A DNA stretch of 64,000 nt from Edaphobacter sp. 4G125 (GCF_014274685.1 NZ_CP060393.1:1-64000); one strand, 5' to 3'; positions 19,920 to 29,215 are shown, counted from the stretch's first letter. The notes: generated from the sequence alone by a model not told the origin. Numbers and translations: made by a program.

Positions 19920-20717
19920 GTGATACCTGCCCGTCTCGTTCGAAATCTAATTCCAGCAGTTCTTCTCTTCGGCACGGGCGTCGCTTTAGCGGCGCCCGTC
20001 GCCGGATACAAAATCGTCGCCAAATACCCACACTCCACCTCGAGCTACACCGAAGGTTTCTTCTATCTCGATGGACTCTTCTACGAAGGCACAGGGATGA
20101 AGGGCCGCTCTGCTCTGATGGTCATCAAGCCCGAAACCGGCAAGCCACTTCAACAACTTGATCTGCCTCCCTCGTATTTTGGAGAGGGCATCGTCGATTG
20201 GGGATCAAAAATCTATCAGTGGACCTGGCAATCGCACATCTGCTTCGTTTACGACCGTTTCACCCTCCGCCCGATCAAGCAATTCACTTACGCCGGCGAA
20301 GGTTGGGGTATGACTCGCACGAACAAAGAGATCATTACCAGCGACGGCACCGCGATCCTCCGCTTCCGCGATCCCGAGACCTTCAAGGAAATACGCCACA
20401 TCGTCGTCAAGGACGGATCGACACCTGTGCAGATGCTCAACGAACTGGAGTACGTCAAAGGCGAGATCTATGCCAACATCTGGCACTCCGACCGCATCGC
20501 GCGCATCTCACCACAGGACGGCCACGTCATCGGATGGATTGATCTTGCGGGCATCCTTCCCGATAGCCAGAAGGTCGATGCAGAATCCGTCCTGAACGGC
20601 ATCGCCTACGATGCGCAACATGACCGCCTCTTTGTCACAGGCAAGCAATGGCCGACCATCTTTGAGATTAAAATTGTCAATCAGCCAACCATGCTCATCA
20701 AACCATTAAGCCGTTAA
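19920..20717 (+). CDS. Glutaminyl-peptide cyclotransferase
   Basis: A secreted 265-residue enzyme of the plant/bacterial type glutamine cyclotransferase family, which forms pyroglutamate at protein N-termini. It has a signal peptide (ends near ALAAP) and a five-bladed propeller with the family hallmarks SYTEGFFYLDGLFYEGTG, YFGEGIVDW, WQSHICFVYD, LNELEYVKGEIYANIW and VLNGIAYD. Length is normal. The start is GTG at 19920 behind AGAAG. The next gene begins 29 bases after its stop. Confidence 0.9.
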   Translation: MIPARLVRNLIPAVLLFGTGVALAAPVAGYKIVAKYPHSTSSYTEGFFYLDGLFYEGTGMKGRSALMVIKPETGKPLQQLDLPPSYFGEGIVDWGSKIYQWTWQSHICFVYDRFTLRPIKQFTYAGEGWGMTRTNKEIITSDGTAILRFRDPETFKEIRHIVVKDGSTPVQMLNELEYVKGEIYANIWHSDRIARISPQDGHVIGWIDLAGILPDSQKVDAESVLNGIAYDAQHDRLFVTGKQWPTIFEIKIVNQPTMLIKPLSR

Positions 20718-20746
20718 GATTGACTACAAACAAGGAAGGAAACATC

Positions 20747-21217
20747 ATGAAACCCGGCGACAAGGTAGAAGATTTCACTCTGCAAAATCAGGACGGTGAA
20801 GACGTATCCCTCTCGAACTTCAAGGGCTCGCCTGTCGTGCTCTTCTTCTATCCGCGCGCCGATACTCCCGGCTGCACCATCGAGTCCTGCGGCTTCCGCG
20901 ACGCCTTCAAGAAGTTCCAGAAGGAAGGTATCGTCGTGCTCGGCATCTCCCGCGACACCGTCAAGGCGCAGAAGAAGTTCAAGGATAAATACGACCTCCC
21001 CTACGACCTTCTCGCTGATGACGAGATGACCCTCATCAATCGCTACGATCTCATCAAGCCGAAGAACATGTACGGCAAGCTGGTCAAAGGCGTAAAGCGG
21101 ACCACCTATCTCATCGGCCCCGACCAGCGTTTGATCCACATCTTCGAAGACGTCAAACCAGAGGGCCACGCCGAAGAAGTCCTCGCCCTGCTCAAAAAGC
21201 AGTCGAAGAAGGATTAG
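20747..21217 (+). CDS. Thioredoxin-dependent peroxiredoxin, BCP type
   Basis: A 156-residue AhpC/TSA-fold peroxidase that reduces hydroperoxides in the cytoplasm. The peroxidatic Cys is in DTPGCTIESC, with the resolving Cys five residues later, the arrangement of atypical two-Cys BCP/PrxQ enzymes; the substrate-binding Arg/Asp follow (GFRDAF). The ATG at 20747 is chosen over a TTG 27 bases upstream because AAGGAAGGA lies just before it. It is co-directional with the cyclotransferase and probably cotranscribed. Confidence 0.94.
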   Translation: MKPGDKVEDFTLQNQDGEDVSLSNFKGSPVVLFFYPRADTPGCTIESCGFRDAFKKFQKEGIVVLGISRDTVKAQKKFKDKYDLPYDLLADDEMTLINRYDLIKPKNMYGKLVKGVKRTTYLIGPDQRLIHIFEDVKPEGHAEEVLALLKKQSKKD

Positions 21218-21237
21218 TCTCTAACGAGGCTTATACT

Positions 21238-21293
21238 GTGTCATTTCGACCGGAGGCGGCCTCGCCGTCGAAGTGGAGAAATTCCCATTTCCT
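21238..21293 (+). repeat. REP-like intergenic repeat, family B, copy 1
   Basis: Begins GTGTCATTTCGACCGGAG and ends GTGGAGAAATTCC; ATTTC and GAAAT at the ends are inverted, and the middle (GGCGGCCTCGCCG) can pair. It lies directly after the peroxiredoxin gene. Confidence 0.7.
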
Positions 21294-21310
21294 CCACGTG
21301 GATCATCTGC

Positions 21311-21381
21311 TGAGTGCCCATTCATGGAGCGATTTCATCGCGATATGAGTGGGTTCATTCGCGCACAACGCGGAACCCTAC
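21311..21381 (+). repeat. REP-like intergenic repeat, family C, copy 1
   Basis: A hairpin with arms CCCATTCAT and ATGAGTGGG around an inner GCG/CGC stem, followed by TTCATTCGCGC and GCGGAACCCTA. The copy at 29237 shares both parts. The right end of this element supplies the stop codon of the minus-strand gene ending at 21378. Confidence 0.65.
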
Positions 21382-22898
21382 TCCAGCTCATCCAGCGTAT
21401 TCGCCCAGCCCAGATCGCGCTCCGAGACGATCTGCCACCGTCCATCTGCACGCTTCAGCTGAAGCAGCGAAGGAACATACCACTGCGACGTCAGTTTGCC
21501 GTCCTTGCGAATGGTGAAGTGCTTAATCAGGTGGACAGAAGCTGTATCGTCTTTCTGCTGCACCTTGATCTGCTCCATCACAACAGACCACCCATCCGCT
21601 CGCTTTCCGATCTGAGACTGCTTATCCGCCAGAATCGAAGCCCGGCTAACGTCGTGACGAAGAAAATAGCGATCCACCGGATCTGCATAAAATCCCGCCT
21701 GCTTCGTGGCATCCGTCGATTGCAGCGCTGCCTCCCAATCCTTCACCATCCCCGTCGGCTCTTGTTCCTTGACCGGAACATCCACGGAAGCAACGGGAGC
21801 AGGAGCGGATTCCGCTGCCGCGGCGCCAGTCGGCTGCGTCGTTGGGCCTGGTTGTGTCTGCTGTGGTGCACTGCTATCGCCATGAGAGCCTCTCGGCAGA
21901 TACAGCCACGCTGCAGGTGCCAGCACGAGCACGATAAATGCAGCTACCCACGCGCTCCACTGCAATAATCGCGACGATTTTTTCTCTTCCTCCACAGACT
22001 CTGGCTGACTCACAGGAGCCGCGACGAGCCTGGAGATTTTCGGAACCCCAGGTGAAGTCTTCTCTTTCGAGACCGTGGCCTTCTTCTCTTCCGCAACCTT
22101 CGCAGGAACAGCAACAACCGGTTTCGGCAGCAGCGCGCTCGCTTCCTTCTCCTCTTTAGCAACAACAGGCACTGTTACAACTCCATCTTTGATGGCCTTC
22201 TCTTCATCGCTCTTGTTTGCAACTCCCGCGATAATCTTTGGCTCTGGTACCTGCACCTCAACCACCATCGCAGGCTTCTCAGATTCCGCCTTAACCTCGG
22301 CGCGCTCCACTACGGGAATAGGCTCAGACACAGTAGCCTTCTCATACTTCGTCTCAACCTCGGCTGGCTCTGCTACAGCCGCAGCGGGTTCCAGTACAGC
22401 AGGCTTCTCCTCGCGAACTGTTTCCACCTTTACTTCCGGAAACGAAGGTGGTGGTGTGACCGGAACCTCGGCCGCAAATCGCATCTTTGGCAACTCATGG
22501 AAAGGTTCCGGATCTGCCGGCGGTGCCTTTGCAATCTCCCTGTGCGCTTCCACTGCTCGCGCCGAAACTGCCTTTACGCCGAGTTCCTCCCGCATCTCTG
22601 CGAACACGCGCTCCAATTTGGCCCGCACCACCGCGTCCTGCGGTGCATCCCCCAATAACGATGAGGCCTGATAGGCGATGTCTGCCGCGATCATCGTGAA
22701 CCCATCCTCGACCTTCACGTCAATCACCGTCCGGTCGCGCCGGTTCATCGCTCGCGGCGAGGGCCCTAGGCCCATCAGCGTAATTCTGTCTCCCTCTCGC
22801 ACCACTTCACTCGAAACCGTGCGTAACCGGTCTTCCATCGCCCGCAAAACAATTTCCGGATCTGCAACCGGAATCTTCTCGACCCATTGGAATTTCAA
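21378..22898 (-). CDS. Single-pass membrane protein with Pro/Glu/Val-rich linker and C-terminal NTF2-like domain
   Basis: A 506-residue protein of unknown function. Residues 1 to about 125 form a compact alpha/beta domain (MKFQWVEKIPVADPEIVLRA); residues about 125 to 310 are a low-complexity run rich in Pro, Glu, Val, Ala and Lys; one membrane helix lies near 318 to 340 (WVAAFIVLVLAPAAWLYL); a second Pro/Gln/Thr-rich linker follows; the last 120 residues (VKDWEAALQSTDATKQAGFY to SERDLGW) resemble SnoaL/DUF4440-type NTF2-like folds. The layout suggests a cytoplasmic domain tethered to a periplasmic one by an extended linker. Its stop codon falls within repeat C1. Confidence 0.75.
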   Translation of the reverse strand: MKFQWVEKIPVADPEIVLRAMEDRLRTVSSEVVREGDRITLMGLGPSPRAMNRRDRTVIDVKVEDGFTMIAADIAYQASSLLGDAPQDAVVRAKLERVFAEMREELGVKAVSARAVEAHREIAKAPPADPEPFHELPKMRFAAEVPVTPPPSFPEVKVETVREEKPAVLEPAAAVAEPAEVETKYEKATVSEPIPVVERAEVKAESEKPAMVVEVQVPEPKIIAGVANKSDEEKAIKDGVVTVPVVAKEEKEASALLPKPVVAVPAKVAEEKKATVSKEKTSPGVPKISRLVAAPVSQPESVEEEKKSSRLLQWSAWVAAFIVLVLAPAAWLYLPRGSHGDSSAPQQTQPGPTTQPTGAAAAESAPAPVASVDVPVKEQEPTGMVKDWEAALQSTDATKQAGFYADPVDRYFLRHDVSRASILADKQSQIGKRADGWSVVMEQIKVQQKDDTASVHLIKHFTIRKDGKLTSQWYVPSLLQLKRADGRWQIVSERDLGWANTLDELE

Positions 22899-23051
22899 GT
22901 GATCTCTCCTGGAACCGGCAGTACTTCATCAACAACAACTTCTCTAAACCCAACAAACTGTCTTCTGACGAAAATTCGTATCGAAGTGATTCCCGCCCAC
23001 TTTAAGCGTAACTCCCTGCGCGGGAATTAAAACTATGACAGCATTAAGACT

Positions 23052-24377
23052 ATGCCTGATGGTGAGAGTCGAAGACCCACTGCGGGGGATGCCTTTCGTT
23101 CGCATAATTTTCGCTTGTATCAAAGCGCCCGCCTGATGGCCGTCATCGGAGCCGAGGCACAATCGGTCGCCGTCGCCTGGCAGGTCTACGAAATCACCCA
23201 CTCCGCGCTTGACCTCGGACTCACCGGTCTCGCACTCTTCCTTCCCGGCCTGCTTCTTATGTTGGCCGCTGGACACGCCGCCGACCGCTTCGACCGCCGC
23301 AGAATCATCCTGCTCTGCTATGGCCTTCAGGCCATCTGCACCGCCGTTCTGCTCTGGCTTTCGTTCAGCACCTGGGCACTCGCCAACGGACGCGTCTGGC
23401 CCATCTACATTGTTCTGATCGGAATTGGCATCGGTCGCGCTTTCAGCGGACCTGCCTCCAGTGCCTTGCTCCCTTCGCTCGTCCCCAAGGATCACTTCGT
23501 GAATGCGGTCACCTGGGGAGCCACCGTTTATCAGATTGCTAATATGTCTGGCCCCGCTCTCGGTGGATTGCTCTACACCCTCCCTCTCTCGAGTCGTTTG
23601 GCACACTGGCGAGGAGCTCCCTCTGTCTATCTCCTCACCCTTCTCATGCTCTGTTGCTATCTCCTCCTCGTGGGTATGATCCGGCCCGAGCCAGTCGAAA
23701 GAAAGGCCTCCGGATTTAGTGCGCGTACCGTGCTCGCCGGACTCGAATATGTCTGGCGCACCAAGCTCCTGCTCGGCTCTATCTCGCTCGACCTCTTCGC
23801 TGTCATGCTCGGCGGAGCCGTAGCTCTGCTCCCCATCTTCGCCACCGACATCCTCCACACCGGTCCTCGTGGACTCGGCCTGCTTCGCGCCATGCCCTCT
23901 GTCGGAGCTCTCATCGTCTCGCTCACCCTCGTCGCTCGCCCTATCAAACGTCGCGCCGGGGCCAACATGCTCCTCTGCGTTGCTATCTTCGGAGCCGCCA
24001 CCATCGTCTTCGGCCTCTCCCGCAATCTATGGCTCTCCCTCGTCGCACTCTTCATCACCGGAGCCGCCGATATGGTCTCCGTCGTTGTGCGCTCCAGCAT
24101 CCTCCAGCTCGCCACCCCGCCCGAGATGCGAGGCCGTGTTTCCGCCGTGAACTGGCTCTTCGTCGGAGCCTCCAATGAGTTCGGCGAATTCGAAAGCGGC
24201 CTCACCGCCCACTGGTGGGGAGCCGTTCCTGCCGTCATCGTTGGCGGCATCGGCTCACTCCTCGTCACCCTCGCTGCGACTGTCCTCTTCCCCAGACTTC
24301 GCCGCGCCGACGCCCTCACGACCGAATCCCTCATGGAAGTCGAACGCGAACTCAGCGCCGCTGAACCTCTCCACTAA
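23052..24377 (+). CDS. MFS transporter
   Basis: A 441-residue protein with about 12 hydrophobic segments and the loop 2-3 MFS motif GHAADRFDRRRI, which puts it in the major facilitator superfamily. It is most like the EntS/MFS_3 exporter group, whose N-terminus reads FRLYQSARLMAVIGAEAQ-like here and carries WQVYEITHSALDLGL after helix 1. Substrate unknown; export of a siderophore or drug-like compound is the usual guess for this group. It stands alone, divergent from the 506-residue membrane protein gene with 153 bases between. Confidence 0.9.
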   Translation: MPDGESRRPTAGDAFRSHNFRLYQSARLMAVIGAEAQSVAVAWQVYEITHSALDLGLTGLALFLPGLLLMLAAGHAADRFDRRRIILLCYGLQAICTAVLLWLSFSTWALANGRVWPIYIVLIGIGIGRAFSGPASSALLPSLVPKDHFVNAVTWGATVYQIANMSGPALGGLLYTLPLSSRLAHWRGAPSVYLLTLLMLCCYLLLVGMIRPEPVERKASGFSARTVLAGLEYVWRTKLLLGSISLDLFAVMLGGAVALLPIFATDILHTGPRGLGLLRAMPSVGALIVSLTLVARPIKRRAGANMLLCVAIFGAATIVFGLSRNLWLSLVALFITGAADMVSVVVRSSILQLATPPEMRGRVSAVNWLFVGASNEFGEFESGLTAHWWGAVPAVIVGGIGSLLVTLAATVLFPRLRRADALTTESLMEVERELSAAEPLH

Positions 24378-24426
24378 ACTGTCCAATTTTCCCAGACGCG
24401 TCATTTAGTCTCTTCGACTACAAGTG

Positions 24427-24515
24427 TCGGGTACACCATTATCCGGCGGTTTTATCGCCAGATATGAGTTCATGTGCGCACGAGCGAAGCGCGTCGAACG
24501 GGGTGAAATCTCCAC
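24427..24515 (+). repeat. Diverged family C repeat fused to a partial family B end
   Basis: The first 50 bases carry the family C layout (CACCATTATCCGGCGG, then ATCGCC and ATATGAGTTCATGTGCGC). The following GAGCGAAGCGCGTCGAACGG...GTGAAATCTCCAC is a family B-like right end. The arms are imperfect, so this looks like a decayed composite. Confidence 0.5.
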
Positions 24516-24577
24516 ATCTGTCTCTTTCAGCTTTATCGTTCACAAATAAAACAAGTTTCTTGCAAGCAAAAAATTGT

Positions 24578-24607
24578 TTGACAGTACGGGTAGCCTCTCC
24601 CTACTCT
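24578..24607 (+). promoter_or_regulatory. Predicted sigma-70 type promoter of the Oar-like receptor gene
   Basis: TTGACA at 24578 and TACTCT at 24602 are separated by 18 bases, in an A+T-rich stretch 50 to 78 bases before the receptor ATG. A GGCGGAG ribosome binding site follows at about 24638. Prediction by eye only. Confidence 0.45.
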
Positions 24608-24655
24608 GGTTGACGATTTCCCGATAAATTTTCACAGGCGGAGAAATAAATTCAT

Positions 24656-27600
24656 ATGCGAATCACCCACCAAATTTTGAGAGCGCCAGTATTCAGCCTG
24701 ATCCTTTTTCTCCTTACCCTCCCCGCGGCCCATGCGCAGATCTCCTCGGCGGCCGTCAACGGCACCGTCCGTGATCAGGCAGGAGCGGCCATTCCGAACG
24801 CCGCCATCATCCTGCGCAATACCGCCACCTCCGTCGAGAGGACCACTACCGCCAATCAGGGCGGCAACTACTCCTTCCCCAGCGTCACCCCCGGCCGCTA
24901 CACCCTGACGGTCTCTGCCCCATCCTTCCAGACTGAGCAGGTCAGCGCCTTCGACGTTGCCGTCGATCAGGTCATCGCCATGAACTCAACCCTCAGGCCT
25001 GGTGACGTCAAGGTCGCCGTAACGGTGGAGGCCGAAGGCGTTCAGATCGAAAGCTCCACCTCGCAGCTCGGCACTGTCATGGAACAGAAGAAGGTTCAGG
25101 ATCTTCCCCTGAATGGCCGCAACTTTACTCAGCTGCTTACTCTTACCCCAGGTGCCACCCCCGTAACCGTTGGTCAGGCCAGCAGCAGTACAACTGCCAT
25201 TACGGCAGGCTCCGCCTATTCGTTTCCGTCCATCAATGGCCAGCCCAATCGGTCGACCCTCTATCTCGTCGATGGCATGAACGACAATAACGCCTGGTTT
25301 AACTCCTACGCTGTCTCTCCCGTGATCGATGCCATCCAGGAGTTCAAGGTCAACTCCCACAACGACGCGCAGTACGGCCAGGTCACCGGCGGCGTCGTCA
25401 ATGTCGCCACCAAATCCGGTACCAACGCCTACCACGGCTCTGCATGGGACTACATCCGCAACAACGCCTTCGATGCCCAGCCCTACTTCTCCGCGCTCTC
25501 GAACTATCACCTCAATCAGTTCGGCGGAACCTTCGGCGGCCCGCTCAGCATCCCCCGGCTCTACGACGGACACAACAAGACCTTCGTCTTCCTCTCCTAT
25601 GAAGGAACGCGCTATAGCAAAGGCAACGGCATCTATTTCCTGCAACCCACCGCGGCACAGCTTGGCGAAAGCACCTGGGGTGGTCCGCAGAATCTCGCGT
25701 TCGGCGACTTCAGCACGGGCACGACTGGTGTCCAGGGTTGCTCCGACAAAACCGCAACCAGCACCGCGAAATGCCAGCTCTACAATCCGACCATCGCCAA
25801 CACCGCCTCGAACCGTCCTGCCTTCGTCGGCAACCAGATTCCTGTCTCCAAAATGGACCCCCGTTCCGTCGCCGTCATTCATAAGATCTTTTCGGCCCCC
25901 GTCACCATCCCCAACTTTGCGCCCACACAGTACAACGGCGTCATCACCACGCCAACGCGACAGACCAGCCACAACTACAGCGCACGCCTCGACCAGCACA
26001 TCGGCGACAGGGACTTTATCTTCTTCCGCTACAGTGGCATTAAGCTCACGACCACCTCGCCGGCAAATCTTCCTCATCTGATCAGCCTGAACGCCATCCC
26101 TTCCGAGCAATATGGAGTCAGTTGGCTTCATGTTCTCAATGCAAAGACCAGCATCCAGGTCCAATATGGAAGGACCCACGTTGGTCAGCAGGGCTCAACC
26201 CTCTATGACTTTGGCAACTCTGACCTGCTGGGAACATTCGGAATCGACCCATCCTTCTCCAGCTATGTCGGCAGCGTTTCTCTTTTCCCTTCGCTCAATG
26301 TCAGCGGCTACTTCAATGCCGGCGAAAGCAACAGCCCCGCCAAGAATCTCTCCAGCATTCATGAGTGGAAAGGACAGGTCATCCATACCCTCGGTCGTCA
26401 CCAGATCACCTGGGGTGGAGGCTGGGACCAGGTCAACTTCGAACAGTATCAGCGCAATGGCTCCGTCACCTTCAACGGCGCCAGCACAGGAAACTTCGCC
26501 GGCAACCCCGGATCGACCGTTGCCTCCGGCCAGTCCACGCAGTCCGGCAACGGTCTCGCCAGCTTTCTGCTGAACTACCCCTCAAACTTCAACTTCCGTA
26601 ACGTGCTCATCACCGAGCGGCCCGGCGGCATCGCCTCGGCCTTCGTTCAGGATTCCTTCAAGGTCACTCCTACTCTCACAATGAACATCGGCGTTCGTTA
26701 TGACCGCGGCGTGATCCCGCAATATGGCACCGACGCGACGATAGGCCAGCAGGGTTCTCCCGAAACCGGCACCTTCGACTTCAACACCGGACAATACATC
26801 GTCCAGAAGCTGCCGCCGCTTTGCTCCGTGCGCGGACATGCCCCCTGCCTTCCCGGTACAGGAGCGTTGCCTCCCAACGTTGTCGTTTCATCCAACGGCA
26901 AACTCTACAAAGGTACGAAAACCAACGTTGGCCCACGCTTCGGTCTCGCCTACAGCGTCAATTCCAAACTCGCCCTCCGCGCCGGCTTCGGCATCAACTA
27001 TGACAACTGGTCCGCTATCGTCCAGTTCCCGCAGAACCCTCAGGGCTCATGGCCCGACATTGGCACACGCGCCCTCGACAACACCAACACCCCTGGAACC
27101 AACTACACCTCCGCGCAAAATCCCTTCGGTTCCAGTTCCGGAAGCCAGCCTGCTCCAACCCCCTTCGACGCGACCAACGTCAACTACTTTGTCGATCCCA
27201 ATATCAAGAACCCCTACTCCGAGCAGTGGAACCTCGGCATCCAGCAACAGCTCGACAATTCCACCGTCTTCTCGCTTAACTACGTCGGTTCGCAAGGTCA
27301 CCGCACTGACATCGGTGGCTACACCAACATCGGCCAGCCCGGCCCCGGCACATCCTTCGCCGCCCGCCGCGCAGCAGGAACCGCAGGACAGCCCTTCCCC
27401 TATACCGTCCCGAACCGCTGGGACACCTCCAACGGCAACTCCAGCTACAACGGACTTCAGGCGTCTCTTCTGCGCCAGTTCCGCAACGGCTTCGGCTATA
27501 CCGTCGCCTACACCTGGAGCAAGTCCATGGACTCCGGCCAGTCGGGCTGGTTCGGCGTTGAAGGCAGCCAACTGCAAAACCGCTATGACCTGCGCGGAAG

Positions 27601-28165
27601 CCGCAGCGTCTCCGCCTATGACATTCCCCACATGCTCGCCGTCGGGCTCAACGGCGATCTCCCCTTCGGCAAAGGCCGCCGTTACTACACCGGCAATCGC
27701 TTCGCGGATTTCGTCCTCGGCGGCTGGCAGCTCAACATGATCTTCACCGCGCGCTCCGGTCAGCCCTATAGCGTCACGGCGGCGGGCGACATCGCCAACG
27801 TCGGCAACGGCAGCACCTATGAGCGAGCAAACCTGGTCGGCGATCCCGGCCTCGAAAACGCCTCGGCGGCCAAATGGTTCAACACGGCAGCCTTTGCCAT
27901 TCCCGCCTCGGGAACCTATGGCAACTCCAGCCGCAACATGCTCCGCTCACAACAGCTCTGGAACCTCGACACTTCGGTCTTCCGCAACTTCCCGCTCTAT
28001 CGCGAGATGCAGCTCAACCTCCGCGTCGAATCCTTCAATGTCGCCAACCACCCCACGCTGTCGACTCCCAACGCAACCATCACCACACCCTCATCCTTCG
28101 GAACCGTCACCAGCGTCGTCGGCAACCAGCGCCTTATGCAGTTCGCCGCCAAGATCAACTTCTAG
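24656..28165 (+). CDS. Oar-like TonB-dependent receptor with N-terminal carboxypeptidase-regulatory domain
   Basis: A 1169-residue outer-membrane protein of the type greatly expanded in Acidobacteriota. A signal peptide (ends AAHAQ) is followed by a carboxypeptidase-regulatory-like beta-sandwich (about residues 30 to 115, GTVRDQAGAAIPNAAIILRN), a plug domain (VQDLPLNGRNFTQLLTLTPG to about 270) and a large barrel ending in FAAKINF with terminal Phe. The plug contains FPSINGQPNRSTLYLVDGMN, typical for this group. Ligands are thought to be large, for example oligosaccharides or peptides, but are unproven. It is monocistronic with a predicted promoter and flanked by REP-like elements. Confidence 0.93.
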   Translation: MRITHQILRAPVFSLILFLLTLPAAHAQISSAAVNGTVRDQAGAAIPNAAIILRNTATSVERTTTANQGGNYSFPSVTPGRYTLTVSAPSFQTEQVSAFDVAVDQVIAMNSTLRPGDVKVAVTVEAEGVQIESSTSQLGTVMEQKKVQDLPLNGRNFTQLLTLTPGATPVTVGQASSSTTAITAGSAYSFPSINGQPNRSTLYLVDGMNDNNAWFNSYAVSPVIDAIQEFKVNSHNDAQYGQVTGGVVNVATKSGTNAYHGSAWDYIRNNAFDAQPYFSALSNYHLNQFGGTFGGPLSIPRLYDGHNKTFVFLSYEGTRYSKGNGIYFLQPTAAQLGESTWGGPQNLAFGDFSTGTTGVQGCSDKTATSTAKCQLYNPTIANTASNRPAFVGNQIPVSKMDPRSVAVIHKIFSAPVTIPNFAPTQYNGVITTPTRQTSHNYSARLDQHIGDRDFIFFRYSGIKLTTTSPANLPHLISLNAIPSEQYGVSWLHVLNAKTSIQVQYGRTHVGQQGSTLYDFGNSDLLGTFGIDPSFSSYVGSVSLFPSLNVSGYFNAGESNSPAKNLSSIHEWKGQVIHTLGRHQITWGGGWDQVNFEQYQRNGSVTFNGASTGNFAGNPGSTVASGQSTQSGNGLASFLLNYPSNFNFRNVLITERPGGIASAFVQDSFKVTPTLTMNIGVRYDRGVIPQYGTDATIGQQGSPETGTFDFNTGQYIVQKLPPLCSVRGHAPCLPGTGALPPNVVVSSNGKLYKGTKTNVGPRFGLAYSVNSKLALRAGFGINYDNWSAIVQFPQNPQGSWPDIGTRALDNTNTPGTNYTSAQNPFGSSSGSQPAPTPFDATNVNYFVDPNIKNPYSEQWNLGIQQQLDNSTVFSLNYVGSQGHRTDIGGYTNIGQPGPGTSFAARRAAGTAGQPFPYTVPNRWDTSNGNSSYNGLQASLLRQFRNGFGYTVAYTWSKSMDSGQSGWFGVEGSQLQNRYDLRGSRSVSAYDIPHMLAVGLNGDLPFGKGRRYYTGNRFADFVLGGWQLNMIFTARSGQPYSVTAAGDIANVGNGSTYERANLVGDPGLENASAAKWFNTAAFAIPASGTYGNSSRNMLRSQQLWNLDTSVFRNFPLYREMQLNLRVESFNVANHPTLSTPNATITTPSSFGTVTSVVGNQRLMQFAAKINF

Positions 28166-28295
28166 GATTCTGCTGACGCGTTTTCCGGGTTTCTAATAAT
28201 CGTCGCTGCGGAATTTCTGCTGCTGCATTGCATCGACATATAGTTCTAGGTTGTATCTACATAAGATACCCATAAGGGATCGACAAATTGAGAAA

Positions 28296-28353
28296 GTTTC
28301 ATCCTGAGCGAAGCCTCTCGCAGTCTCATCGCGAGCGGCGCAGTCGAAGGACT
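28296..28353 (+). repeat. REP-like intergenic repeat, family A, copy 3
   Basis: Begins GTTTCATCCTGAGCGAAG, ends CAGTCGAAGGACT, with an inner hairpin CTCGC/GCGAG. The 533-base gap 28166 to 28698 contains this element, the family B copy at 28407 and a partial family C-like piece near 28480; no gene is seen in it. Confidence 0.7.
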
Positions 28354-28406
28354 TGCTGTTGCTGACCTCGCCGATGTTTCTGCACTATTTTTCGCATCGC
28401 CAGAAC

Positions 28407-28468
28407 TTGTCATTTCGACCGAAGCAACGGACAACTTTATCGTCCGTAGCTGAGCGGAGAAATCCGCT
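28407..28468 (+). repeat. REP-like intergenic repeat, family B, copy 2
   Basis: Begins TTGTCATTTCGACCGAAGC and ends GCGGAGAAATCCGC, with a perfect inner stem ACGGAC/GTCCGT around an 8 to 9 base loop. The outer ATTTC/GAAAT ends are inverted. Confidence 0.7.
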
Positions 28469-28698
28469 TCTCTACCCATACATCGGGGTGCCCCGGACCT
28501 TTGATGAGCGTTCCACTGCGAAAGACATAGCTTCTCCGAGATTGGCCCGGTTCAGCGGCGGGCTGGTTTAATCTTGATCTGAAGCTAGAAAATGACGATA
28601 CTTACCTCCGCTGCTGCACTTTCTCCCAGCGAGCTAACTCAAACAACAGATCTCAATGATCGTTGTATTCAGACTTGATTTCCAACGGAGAAATGCCG

Positions 28699-29136
28699 AT
28701 GCGTTCAAAATCTGTACTTGCTCTGATTGCTTTCACAGCATTATTACTGTTGCCCGCTCGTCATGCATTCGCGGGAATTTACTGTCAATCGCTTTGGGCT
28801 TCGGAACTGGTAAATGTCACAAATTACTGTAATTCAACCGGGCAGTCATATTCCGAGTGCAAAAAGGATCCTGTAACTATAGGTCTGTATGAAGATATGA
28901 CATGGGATTACGTCGGATGCATGAATATGGTTTCCCACCCCTACAGCTACATCCAGACACCGGCGAGCCCTATACCAGTAGCGTGTTATTGGGCTTCGAA
29001 CCCGAACACGATATATTGCGAATCGCGAGCGCTGGATCCCCGGCAGCTATTCCCATTTCGGGAATCCAAAGGGCAGGCGAAGGATTGCTCAGTCCCGGCA
29101 CACCTTTTGTATAAGCGGCGGATGCGAGCAACCTAA
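28699..29136 (+). CDS. Small Cys-containing secreted protein, unknown function; 3' end possibly frameshifted
   Basis: About 145 residues with a clean signal peptide (LALIAFTALLLLPARHAFAG), then a Cys/Tyr/Trp-rich exported domain (CQSLW, YCNSTGQSYSECKK, MTWDYVGCM, VACYWASN, YCESR). The ATG at 28699 fits GGAG 8 bases upstream better than the ATG at 28693. The last third (after YCESR) becomes basic and loses this character. The frame two bases later is open from 28925 to 29167, is also Cys-rich near its end (FCISGGCEQP, SDCGF) and stops 13 bases before a strong terminator, so a frameshift between about 28925 and 29100 is possible. No family recognised. Confidence 0.55.
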   Translation: MRSKSVLALIAFTALLLLPARHAFAGIYCQSLWASELVNVTNYCNSTGQSYSECKKDPVTIGLYEDMTWDYVGCMNMVSHPYSYIQTPASPIPVACYWASNPNTIYCESRALDPRQLFPFRESKGQAKDCSVPAHLLYKRRMRAT

Positions 29137-29180
29137 ATCATCTGATTGCGGCTTTGTAGGCCAATAGAATTGGAGCTATT

Positions 29181-29215
29181 TGAAACGCCTGGAAAATAAA
29201 TTCCCAGGCGTTTCA
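29181..29215 (+). terminator. Strong hairpin, likely terminator of the small secreted protein gene
   Basis: Perfect 12-bp stem TGAAACGCCTGG / CCAGGCGTTTCA with an 11-nt A+T loop. The T-rich end of the stem and ATTTC follow; the T run is short, so efficiency is uncertain. Confidence 0.6.

Noticed and set aside
22944..23858. 304-codon minus-strand frame over the MFS gene
   Set aside because: Very charged shadow of a hydrophobic transporter; the transporter has the proper motifs and helices.
24986..26179. 397-codon minus-strand frame over the Oar-like receptor
   Set aside because: Antisense shadow of a well-supported receptor; composition is biased and no ribosome binding site or domain is present.
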